From Malachius bipustulatus (lineage: Eukaryota > Arthropoda > Insecta > Coleoptera > Melyridae), in assembly GCA_910589415.1 (NCBI GenBank), contig OU342630.1, positions 78,550,186-78,614,185 of the forward strand: a stretch of DNA of 64,000 bases, in the 5' to 3' direction. The stretch's first letter is position 1, and the number at the start of each line of letters is the position of its first letter. The position numbers were made by a program, and so were the translations under genes. Positions 54,801-64,000 of the stretch are shown one piece after another. Under the pieces are notes generated by a model. It was not told where the DNA came from. It worked only from the letters and a program-made list of their open reading frames with translations, and did no database searches.

Positions 54801-55174
54801 GAATAAGAATTAAAGAGGGGGGGGGGGGCTGTAATAAACGTCCTCACTGTGTTAAATCTCGAATTGTCAAAATAACGCCAATAGCGAACCACCACGTCCA
54901 TCGATCGCTGAAAAATTGGCAGGTGATTAAATTTTATACCGATTTGGATAGGTTGGTGGACGATGTCAAAACATGGATTGCCTCCAAGAACCGTGACTTG
55001 TTTCTTTTTTGGCAGTGGAATCAGGTCTTCCAAGCTAATGGGAACAGTTATTGAAGTAGACGGTCACTACGCTCCGGATAATCATTTAAAAATTTTACTG
55101 TAAAATATTTCTTCTATTCGGCTAGATTTTTCCTTACGATCTCGTATTTCTCCCAGTACAAAATTAGGTACCTA

Positions 55175-55453
55175 TGGCTTGTCCACTGAGTGTTGTCCGG
55201 TGAGATTCCACACTGATCCTGACTGTAAACGATTTGATTTTTTCTGTTTTAATTCGTAAAATTATAATAATTGATTTATATTATGATTATAATATTTATT
55301 ATTATTACAATATAAATATTATAATACAGTAATTGATTTGATTGGTACAATTATAATAATTAGAATTAGTACGAATTAAAACATAAAAAATCAAATCGTT
55401 TATAGTCAGGATCAGTGTGGCATCTCACCGGGCAACACTCAGTGGACAAGCCA
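55175..55453. mobile_element. Palindromic MITE, 279 bp, TA-flanked
   Basis: TGGCTTGTCCACTGAGTGTT at the left and its exact reverse complement at the right, then TCCGGTGAGAT/ATCTCACCGGG, ATCCTGACT/AGTCAGGATC, AAACGATTTGATTTTTT and AATTCGTA pair on both sides of an AT-rich centre. TA at both flanks. Very little divergence between arms. Confidence 0.9.
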
Positions 55454-55577
55454 TACTTACTTTCAGTTTATAAATTTAATGAACGATCCTACAACCGCTT
55501 CGAAGTTATCACGATTTTTTATATTTAAATTCCCTATGTTATATCTCAGAAATTTTATTATATCTCGTAGGTAGGTA

Positions 55578-55992
55578 CAGTTCATCGGTTATTTATTGGC
55601 GGAGAATTCTCTGAATTAATCTGGACAGATAGCAAAAATATTGATTCAGGCAGTGGCGTGCAAAAAATGATGCTTATAACTCTCACTATGGACAAAATCT
55701 TGTTAATTTTCACCTGATAATATTCAATCGAGTATTCAATATCAACCACGCCGCCTATGGCAGGTGCAATTGGATGAACGTTTTAAATGATAAACACTCA
55801 TTTCTCGAGACAATCACAAAGATAAGAGCGAACAAAAAATCGAATGTTCAGGGAGATCCATGCAAAAGTGTTAAATTATTTCTGTTCTCTATACATTTAG
55901 ATAGGACTTTTTTGAATCACGAGTATACCGATAAAAATTTTATTGCTTATCAATTTTCAAGAATTCTCCGCCAATAAATAATCGATGAGCTG
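55578..55992. mobile_element. MITE with about 34-bp terminal repeats, TA-flanked
   Basis: CAGTTCATCGGTTATTTATT and GGCGGAGAATTCT at the left mirror AGAATTCTCCGCC and AATAAATAATCGATGAGCTG at the right, with TA at both flanks. The interior (about 350 bp) is not palindromic, unlike its neighbours. A 67-codon frame inside is not recognisable. Confidence 0.85.
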
Positions 55993-56364
55993 TACTTCGT
56001 TGAATCCAAGAATCAATCAAGATAACGGCCTAAATTATAAATAGTTCCTAAGTTATTTTAAGTATCAACTATGCTCTTCTACCAATTACAATAATTTGTA
56101 TGGTTTATGGATTCGTGCCACATAAAAACCTAGAATGGCTGGAAACCATAAAGTGTATTAAAAAGCAGAGCAGAGGTATACTTAGTATACTTTCCACAAG
56201 CTAATCTACTTTAGATAACAAAAGGGTGTGTGTGATTATTCCAACCTGAATACTGAATAACCCTATTATCTCATCAAATCATTAGCGAAGTCCCAAGTCC
56301 CGGGTGAAGTGGTTCTGGTTCTATATCGGCACAGTCGACTGAGGAAGGATGTCATCGCAGGCAA

Positions 56365-56390
56365 TGACGTCACGAGTACGAATGACGTCA
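56365..56390. promoter_or_regulatory. Two perfect CRE sites (TGACGTCA)
   Basis: Palindromic TGACGTCA occurs at 56365-56372 and 56383-56390, 18 bp apart, in an otherwise AT-rich area. This is the CREB/ATF binding consensus. About 95-120 bp downstream is the candidate first exon at 56484, so they may belong to a promoter. Confidence 0.45.
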
Positions 56391-56483
56391 TAACTAAACG
56401 AATCGATACCTACGCAAGGAAATTCGTTTGGCCTCTTTGACTGTTGACCGTCTTTTGTTTACCTCTTGTGGAACTTTAAAATT

Positions 56484-57762
56484 ATGGACTGTCTGAGTTA
56501 TTCGATCGGGCTAGAAGGTAACTTATGGGTAAACATTTTAGAAAATATAACTCTTTTATTGCAATTTCCGTCGAAATTTTCCACTCTTTTGATGAAATAC
56601 CACCTACCTGTTACGTGTTTGGTTTGTTTAACTAAACGAATGCGTTATAAGGATAAAATTTATGACACTGATTTTAAAGCATAACACCCACAGCAGTAAC
56701 GTTAAAGCCTTAAGAGATTTTGTTAGCTAAAAGTATCCAACTACAAAAAAAAGTTATTAAAAAAACTTTACTTATTAATAAAGGGTGTACCTACATATAA
56801 CTATTATAGTCATTAATTACTATTGTTCAATTTTTATGCAACTAAATGAGTTGCCACTTTTACGTTGTCTTACTTTTATGCTAGGCCAAGCCACAGTGCT
56901 CCGAAATCACCAGATTCTAACAAAAATAGCAACGAAATATCATGGGAAGTTTTTGTTAACAATTTAGTGCAAAAAATGTTTTTTTTTGCTTATAAAATAA
57001 AAACTGATGAAGAAATATAAATAGTCCCGAGGGACGAATTTATAAAATACCAAGATAAAGATCTTAAATTTTCATGACCCTATATAAAAATTTCAGCTAC
57101 ATGCTAGGATACTAAATGAAAAATTAAGATAGGAACATGTAAGTCGTTTTCCTCTATCTTGAGCCGTTTTCAATATAAGCTGCTTTGAAATGAAAAATCG
57201 CGATTTTTATTTGTTTATAACTCATAAATTGTTCATTACAAACTTTAAAAACTATTCTAATTGAATTTTCTCAACTCAAACAATATGAAAATGTAATAAT
57301 ATACATGGTGTCCTATTTCAAATAAGTCAAATAACAAAATTGCATGACGTACAGCGAAATTAGATTAACCTGAAAATAATTTTACAAACTGTTTGGCCTC
57401 ACGTTTGCAGCGCTTTCTGGTTCATTTCGATATTGAACGGTGTAGGTATAATCGAACTTTCCCATTGATCAAGGAATAGGTATCGGCATTGACATTGGCA
57501 AGAATCGGCATTAGCCGATTTTGGTCCCGAAAATTCCCTAGCATCAGTAAGCCAAGAATCGCAGCGAACGAACCACGTTAGCATCCACGCCAGTTCAGCG
57601 TCGGCCGCAGGCTACCGCCCGGGAAAGTCCGGGTCTACGTTCACGTCGAGCTCGCTGTACGAAAGCGAGTCCAGTCGCAATACAAATGCAGAAAACGATT
57701 TCGCGTTTTTGTTAAGAAAAATACTAAATCCGGAGAATCAAGCCGGGATGTTCAATCCTTAA
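56484..57762 (+). CDS. Hypothetical two-exon gene (unrecognised)
   Basis: A short exon ATG...CTA GAA G (56484-56517) ends in a good donor (GAAG/GTAACT, phase 1). A GC-rich frame is open from 57493 to TAA at 57760-57762; an acceptor (TTCCCTAG) at 57541 leaves phase 1. Joined, they give 84 codons. The second exon has strongly GC-biased third positions, a Ser-rich stretch (HASSASAAGYRPGKSGSTF) and ends DFAFLLRKILNPENQAGMFN plus P. I do not recognise it. The intron holds a family A repeat scrap (57010-57320). The exon pairing is a guess; the 57.5 kb frame alone is the stronger part. Confidence 0.25.
57010..57320. repeat. Family A fold-back, half copy
   Basis: One arm only: GATAGGAACATGTAAGTCG, GAGCCGTTTTCAA, AAGCTGCTTTGAAATGAAAA, TTGTTTATAACTCATAA and ATACATGGTGTCC match the right arm of the copy at 39866-41360. 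Confidence 0.75.
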
Positions 57763-58319
57763 GCAATGCCGTTTTAGTTCATCCCAAGTCTATCCAGGAA
57801 AATAATTATTAGAGATTAGTAGCCTTGAAAAGCAAAGCTTTCAAATGCACGAGTAGATAAAAAAATGCGTGTTTCTTTTAATCCTACGGAAAACGAACAT
57901 GTTTCCGACGATAACCACGAAAACTAATGTGTGAAATTTCAGAATTCTTCATAAATTCGAATTCATTGAGGGTAGTAAAGAATTTTACCCGCGAAACGGT
58001 CAACAAAATAATCCGACATTTTTCTGGTCAGTTAAACCAAGTCGTTGGAAGAAGCGGATAATATTCTATTCTAGTAAAAGCATTTCTCTGTTCGTATAGC
58101 TTGTCTTAAGGGCGACAGTGCCCCATGGATTGGACATTATGTATCATCAATCGATTTTCGCCCTTATTGCGTTTTTTTTAAGAAAAACTGTTTATTTTTG
58201 TGGAAAATTTTTGGTGGAAAGGGGCCAAAAAAGCTCTAGAGCGGAAAATTTACTGTTTTGATTTCAAAACTTTATTGCAAATTCCACATAGTTTTGCTGC
58301 TAGGAAAAAAAGTTATTCT

Positions 58320-58830
58320 TCATAAATTGTGCATGGTTTAAAACCTAAAATGAAATAGTGAGATCAAATTTTGCAGTCGTATGCGAGGTTTGTCAAAAAC
58401 ATGATTTTTGCCAAAGGGTAAAGTAGCTTTATTTTTGACAATATCAAAAATTGTTACAAAAAAAAGTTGATCAGAATTGGAAACAACCTTCAGAAATATA
58501 ATTCAGAAATATTAAATATTATAAGTTTCAGTGAAGAAATCGACTATACCTATCAGTAATGTTTTAGTTTTTATCCCTGTTTTTTATTTTTTTTATTTAC
58601 TTCACAGGTTGTAACTGCTTATGTGAATGTTATTTTCAAACCTGATCAACTGTTTTCATTTTGATTTTGTTAAAAATAAAGTTTTTTTAATTTTTACTCT
58701 TACGCACGATTTACATTTTTGGACATACCTCGTATACGACTGCAAAAATTTGATACCCGACCTATTTCATTTTAGGTTTCAGACCAAGCAAAACTTTTTA
58801 TGAAGAATAACCTTTTTTCCTAAAATGGAT
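58320..58830. mobile_element. Fold-back repeat, family C copy 1
   Basis: Left GTTATTCTTCATAAATTGTG ... CCTAAAATGAAATAG ... GTCGTATGCGAGG pairs with the right CCTCGTATACGAC ... CTATTTCATTTTAGG ... TTATGAAGAATAAC. Arms about 180 bp, spacer about 130 bp. Confidence 0.8.
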
Positions 58831-58884
58831 AATAAAAAAGTTTCCCAAAAACTTACTTAGACACACTATCTAGATATGTATATA

Positions 58885-59499
58885 CAGTGTGTTTGCTTAA
58901 GTTGGAACCATAATGGAAAACTTTTTTATTGTTGGTTTTGTGAAAAAATGTATTCTTTATAAAAAGTTGTGCATGGTCCAAAACTTACAATGCAATCATC
59001 AGATATCGATTTTTTAAGCCGTATACGAGGTTTGTCAAAAAATATCAATTTAACGCAAGAGTAAAGTACCTATATTTTCGACAATATCAAAAATTGTTAT
59101 TCAAGAAAGTTGATCAGAATTACAAATAACATTCAAATATGCAATAACATGCAGTTGCTTAACCAATAAAAAAACAGCATAAAAGCTAAACCGCTGCTGA
59201 TAACCCTATCTCTTTGATAAAACAAATATTTGATGAATTGCATATTTGAATGTCATTTGCAGTGCTGATCAACTTTTTTAAGTAACAATTTTTGATATTG
59301 TCAAAAATAAAGGTACTTTACTCTTGCATTAAATTTTTATTTTTTGACACACCTCGTATACGGTTATAAAAATCGATATCTGATGACTGCATTTTAAGTT
59401 TTGGACCATGCACAACTTTTTATCAAAAATACATTTTTTCATAAAACCAATAATAAAAAAATTTTCATATCGTTACAACTTACTTAAGCAGACACCCTG
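58885..59499. mobile_element. Fold-back repeat, family C copy 2, TA-flanked
   Basis: Left CAGTGTGTTTGCTTAAGTTG and right in reverse CAGGGTGTCTGCTTAAGTAA, both beside TA. Arms share AAAAGTTGTGCATGGTCCAA, ATCAGATATCGATTTTT, CGTATACGAGGTTTGTCAAA and TGATCAGAATT-type words with copy 1 next door, so two relatives sit head to tail 55 bp apart. Confidence 0.85.
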
Positions 59500-60440
59500 T
59501 ATGAAAAAAAAATTTCTCATCCAATCACGCCAATATGAATAAAAAGTATTTTTTTTCGAAAAAAGAAATTTTTTTTTAAATTTTTTTTAATGTTTGTTTC
59601 CATGATTTCTTTTATACCGCACGAGATAAAAAAAAAACAATATGGCGGCCATAAGAAAAACAAAAGTTGACTATGAATATAAAATTCAGGTTTTCCAGGA
59701 TATTTCAGCAAGGACTGAAAATATTCTTAATTTTTTTTCAGATTCTTGTAAGCATAAAATAGCGCAACTTTTCTCTAATTTAACCGACCTCATATCTTCA
59801 ATGGTTTAGGATATCCCTGTAGTCCCTGATTAAAAATAGTTTTAACCCTGTATACGAAAAAATGATTATTTTTTCTTAGTTATTTTTTTTATAACCATAG
59901 TTATTAGCAAAAAAAAATTCTTTCACCAAAGGGGTGTTTTTTTTAGGGGGGGGGGGGCGCTACACCCCTAGAACTGATTTTTGTGGATTTATGTTCCATA
60001 ATCTCTTCATTAGCAATTATTGGAGGAAAATCTTAGATACTATCATTATTGGGATTAGAGAAAAATCATGAAGGAAAATGTTTTAAATGATTTTATAACC
60101 AATAAAACAGCGTTATAAATCTTTTGATTTGTCGTGTCATGTCCGAGTTATGATATAAAGTTGTGTGTGTTTTTTTTTACGTAAAATACCGTCATAACTT
60201 CTTTATTTTCACTAAAAACCATATCCAATTTTATATAATTGTATTTAGAAAAGGAGTCCTATTTAATGATGTCATAGCCAACTATGACTTACATTAAAAA
60301 AAGCACACAAGTTAATGTGGTAACTCAAAAAATGACACGACAAATAAAAAAAATAATAACCCCGTTTTATTGGCTATGAAATCGTCTAAAACGTTTTCCT
60401 TTACGATTTTTCTCTAATCCTAATAATAAGAGTGGTATCT
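59500..60440. repeat. Repeat mosaic: shoulder of the 39.6 kb element plus a hairpin
   Basis: About 59930-60045 is the reverse complement of the left shoulder of the 39.6-kb nest (ATTTTTGTGGATTTATGTTCC, poly-G, GGAGGAAAATCTTAGAT). About 60045-60180 and 60290-60440 form a hairpin (GGATTAGAGAAAAATC / GATTTTTCTCTAATCC, ATTTGTCGTGTCAT / ATGACACGACAAAT). 59500-59930 holds nothing I can name. Confidence 0.65.
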
Positions 60441-61109
60441 GAGTATAAAGAAGTAGCAAAATTTGGTTTATGTCAAATATCTAGGAACTCATGAAGATTC
60501 TCAAAGAAACAAAAGTTGCTTCGAATTAAGCTCATAAAACTGCACTACTTTCCCCATTTGACCCTTCCTCTAAGTACAGTAGTTAGACATAAAGAGAAAA
60601 TAAGCAGATCATCTGACTCAGATGGAAATCATTTGATACTGTGCAAAGGAAATAACAAAAGAGCAACAGCATTTAAGAAGAACACCGTGAGGAATTGTGA
60701 CCCTGTATTTGAATTTGTAATTTTTTTTTGTTTAAAAAATCCATTGTTAGGCCCAGAGACCGACTCGAATAAGTTGGGACACCTGTAGGTCGCATTGCGG
60801 TAGGAGAAATTTACCTAAAACAGCAACTTTTTACTAATATAATTTTTTACAGCTGTAGACCCGAGTAGATTAAAATTATTAAGTCCAGTGGCGTCCAGAG
60901 CGGCACCCTCACCAATATTATTGCAAAGAAAAATGTACGCCGCTCACTTTTTTAAAGTCAGATTTCTTCCAGATTTCCATATTTTCCATATTTCTTCCAG
61001 ATTAAATGACTGAACATGTTAAAGAGTTGAAAAAACACCAAGTTATATAGAAAACTTTTTACTCAGAAGAAAATTTACTATCTAATGATTATAAATTTTG
61101 CAGGGAAAA

Positions 61110-61425
61110 ACTGGAACTCCTGTATATTTTTTAGTGACTGGACAATCAAAATCGAACGTCATTATGTATAAAATCGTATTTTAAGCATAAAAGAGAGAAC
61201 TTTTTTCAAGATCAGACTTTGTTTAGGAAAAATTTTCAAAAATGTAAAACTAAGGCCGAAATAAAAAAATGTTTTATTCAGTAAGAAAAACAATTTTGTA
61301 AATATTTCCTAAACGAATCCTGATCTTGAAAAAAGTCATTCTTTGGTTTAAGCTGAAAATACAATTTTATACTGACATATTTTCATTTTGGCTGTCCAGT
61401 TACCAAACACCCCGTATTCGTTTTG
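61110..61425. mobile_element. Fold-back repeat, family B copy 2
   Basis: TTTTTTCAAGATCAGACTTTG pairs with CGAATCCTGATCTTGAAAAAA; outer words GACTGGACAATCAAAATCG and TTTGGCTGTCCAGTTACC pair too. Right tip ACACCCCGTA. Same sequence family as 54020-54550. Confidence 0.8.
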
Positions 61426-61429
61426 CAGA

Positions 61430-63320
61430 AGAAATGTACTTATTCTTTTTAAGGCTTCTAATAAAGAAGCCGCTTCTTTATTATAGAAACCCTCTTGCGA
61501 ACCCCCAATCCCATATACATAGTTTCTTAATGCTGCACAATTAAGATTTGTTTCTTAATGTGATGGTTCTCAATAAAGACCCACACACTTTGGGAACCAT
61601 TTGTGCTAAAAGGTAATGTGTAAGGTGACATTCATCATACATTATCATAATATCATCATGATACATTTCTACAAGAAGTGGAATGGAGTGAGGTCACATT
61701 ATGACCTTAGTTTCTATAAAAACTACCGACCCTTACACGATTTTTTTAGACAACTCATACCGTGTTGGCTGAATGATAATATACATGTAGAAATACATAG
61801 GACTCACGGGAGAAGATAGTACATGTGCATTAACGAGAGGATGGAGTAATCTATACGTTGTCATATTGATACGGAAATTAGCGAAGCGACAACAATTGCC
61901 AACAATTGGCAAATTAATTAAAAATTGACGGGCTAGACTAGACAGCATCGCTGGTAAGTACTGGACTATCTATCGTATTCTTTTTTGCGTTTAGAGTATT
62001 CACTGTTCAGTGTACTTTTATCTCTCTCCACTCATAAAATCCTATACCCAAGTATCATTCAGCCAACACAGTATACACTTAGCTTATTAACGGTATTGGT
62101 AATGGTATAAATGTATTATTTATTAGATAATTAGGTACATAAAATTTTAAAATCTTACCACAGCAAGTAGTGCGACTGCTTGTTTCTCTGCACTAGTGGT
62201 CAACTATGTCCTGGTCGACTACACCACCCTCACCGTAATAGTAAGTCGCAAGTCTTTATAACACTAGAAATTAATAAAAATTAAAGGAAAACGAAAGATA
62301 TTTAAATATTCGTTAAATAACAAATGCAGTATACTTGCTATTTACTGTTTGTAAACAGTTAATAATACTTCTGTGTCTACCTACCCAATTAAATATTGAA
62401 ATTGGCAGTCCAAATTTAAATATTTGCATTGCACACTTATGTAACATCTGAACTACATACCATATTTTCTAATATTATATAGGTACTTTAAAGTTTATAT
62501 CAATAATTTTATTTTAAATTTACTATTTGCGAATAATTTTGTTTATTTACTTTTCAAATCTGCAGTCTGCTGGTGTGGTGCACTCTGTATTGAGTATTGA
62601 CACAAAACAGGTGCTGTTAGACATTTAGTCTGACATTAACATCAATTGTCAAAGTTGTAGAAAGTCGAATTGTAGAAACTGAATATCTTGTTCGCTTAAA
62701 ATTGGTGACGGCAGTTACTATCGCCCAAGCGGCTGGAACTGTAAACTAGAATTGATTTAAAATGTCAATTTAATTGAACGAAACGTCAATTTGTCGTTGG
62801 ATGTAGATGACAATCTACAAAATAAATCAAGTTTCATGTTACGTTCTTATGCTTAAATCCGAATTTACGTAATCAGACTCAGAAATAATGAATTATTTAC
62901 GTACATATGTAAATTACTAAATACACGAAAGTGAAAATTAGGTATTATTACCTAATTCCAAAAACTCTAGATAATATTACTATGTCTATTACATTTGCTT
63001 GATATTGATATTTCATCCGTGATTTTTAAAATTCATATTCGGTTTTGTGTAGTTTACAGTACAATGCAGCAGTTAGCGCTCATTTTTTTCCCTTCATATG
63101 TAAATACACAGATCAAGAGTATTTTTGGTCGGAACTCATCGGAAGTACTCGGAACATTCAGCAGCACAATCAACGAGCATAACGAGATTCCAGCGTGGTC
63201 GCGATCCAAAAACGCTGCTGAATCGGTTATGCAGCACCATTTCTGTGATCTAGCCGGTACTAGCCCCGAGTCTACTTTCTTGAATTTCCTTTCCTGGCAA
63301 TATAAAATTAAAAACTAAAA
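61430..63320. other. No gene recognised
   Basis: AT-rich. Two words around 61680-61760 recur in the opposite direction near 62060 (GTGTTGGCTGAATGATAATA versus ATCATTCAGCCAACACAGTA), a small inverted repeat. A 107-codon plus frame at 62995-63318, with a varied C-terminal half, is not recognisable and lacks a promoter or splice context I trust. Confidence 0.4.
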
Positions 63321-63338
63321 ACCTCGATCAAAACTAAC

Positions 63339-63422
63339 CTGTAACCCAAGACAACATAATATAAAGAGAAAGAAACCAACAGCAGATCGACGGACGAAAA
63401 TCGGTACACTCTTCACGCGCAT
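63339..63422 (-). CDS. Candidate first exon encoding a signal peptide (gene unnamed)
   Basis: ATG at 63422 opens 28 codons (MRVKSVPIFVRRSAVGFFLF, ILCCLGLQ) and meets a donor CAG/GTTAGT at 63338, phase 0. The peptide has a basic start and a hydrophobic core with cysteines, as a secretory signal or membrane anchor. An in-frame ATG 15 bases upstream (63437) would add five residues. A TATA box lies about 65-70 bp upstream. No second exon was found at lower coordinates, and without one the call stays tentative. Confidence 0.35.
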
Positions 63423-63485
63423 TCTCCGGTTGCACATAGCGTGTGTTGCGGACGATTTTTAAACTAAAATTAAGCTGACTTTTAT

Positions 63486-63493
63486 CTTTTATA
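63486..63493 (-). promoter_or_regulatory. TATA box for the 63.4-kb candidate exon
   Basis: TATAAAAG on the minus strand, within CCATCTATAAAAGATAAAAG. Initiation 25-30 bp downstream would give a leader of about 35-40 nt before the ATG at 63422. Confidence 0.4.
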
Positions 63494-63944
63494 GATGGGC
63501 CGTTTTCTACTGACGCGATGATGCGCTCATAAATAGAAATTTTGACACTTGTGTGTAACAACCCAGACCGATGCCTTACATTAGCCGGAGTGATGGCAGA
63601 GCGCTTCATTTTATAAACAACGATCGTAACCCGAACAAAAAAAAGGAAGGAAATAATATTCATTGACAAGTTTTAGGTTATATAACTATCAGATTGACAC
63701 CTTTTAAAATTTTAAATTTAAAGAGTGTTATTTACATATATTATTAATTACTATTATATATTATATTATATTTATATATTATGCAAAGATAATTAATTCA
63801 CATAATTATATTTTAATATTTATTATTTAATGATGAGAGTATTTGAATTACGTCGAAACCACGGTGTAACCACGGTGGTCGAAACAAAATATAAGAAACC
63901 ACAATGCGCATGTCGAGTGATGATTCGCCGATGTCTGAAGACCG

Positions 63945-64000
63945 GCGATTATAAAACACTACGAGTGCACTCCGAGCGTTGTCGTCGGCAATTTATGAAT
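63945..64000 (+). promoter_or_regulatory. Possible core promoter at the right edge
   Basis: GCGATTATAAAACACTACG (TATA near 63951) followed by a GC-rich stretch GCACTCCGAGCGTTGTCGTC. If real, transcription would start near 63980 and run out of the window. It is divergent from the candidate promoter at 63.49 kb. Confidence 0.25.

Noticed and set aside
62995..63318. Plus-strand 107-codon frame ending FLNFLSWQYKIKN
   Set aside because: The C-terminal half looks protein-like but shows no motif, promoter or splice evidence; kept only as unrecognised sequence.
1..64000. CRISPR arrays, bacterial operons, rRNA genes
   Set aside because: No regularly spaced short repeats with unique spacers, no ribosome-binding-site-led operons and no rRNA sequence; the tandem array at 17.9-19.8 kb is contiguous satellite-like DNA.

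Overview
The window looks like part of an insect nuclear chromosome. It is AT-rich, genes are split by small and large GT-AG introns, codon-intact exons are sparse, and insect-type transposable elements are abundant (mariner/Tc1, pogo, hAT, RTE, Penelope, an R2-like relic, TA-flanked fold-backs, frequent TAGGTA/TACCTA motifs). I cannot fix the order; a beetle or another repeat-rich insect is an inference.

Left third (about 4.3-22.7 kb, minus strand): one large recognisable gene, rdgB (retinal degeneration B, the insect PITPNM class IIA phosphatidylinositol transfer protein). I rebuilt 21 coding exons whose splice phases all agree: PITP domain, acidic linker with an FFAT motif, DDHD region, LNS2 domain. 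Two oddities are visible: one intron has a GC donor, and exon 20 lacks one base, so the assembled frame breaks inside LNS2. Intron 4 holds a complete second gene on the same strand, a two-exon secreted TIL-domain protease inhibitor (91 aa, ten cysteines), plus an RTE LINE fragment and a roughly 150-bp tandem repeat array. Other introns carry a degenerate antisense mariner, several hairpin repeats and an LTR-like promoter region.

Right two thirds (about 22.9-64 kb): no complete conserved gene was recognised. It is layered repeat DNA: long inverted-repeat (fold-back) elements, many ending in CAGGGTG-like tips flanked by TA, repeatedly inserted in one another; a 1.47-kb Tc1-like element with roughly 255-bp inverted repeats; a 2.6-kb element with roughly 650-bp inverted repeats around a broken ORF of a multicopy arthropod family; a hAT-type MITE with an 8-bp target duplication; and relics of Penelope, LINE ORF1, an R2-like endonuclease domain and SINEs.

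Three places may hold exons of genes I cannot name: a GC-rich block at 33.7-34.0 kb, a plus-strand open frame at 57.5-57.8 kb with an upstream ATG exon and paired CRE sites at 56.4 kb, and a minus-strand first exon with a TATA box and signal peptide at 63.3-63.5 kb. These are hypotheses. No rRNA, intact tRNA or CRISPR was seen.
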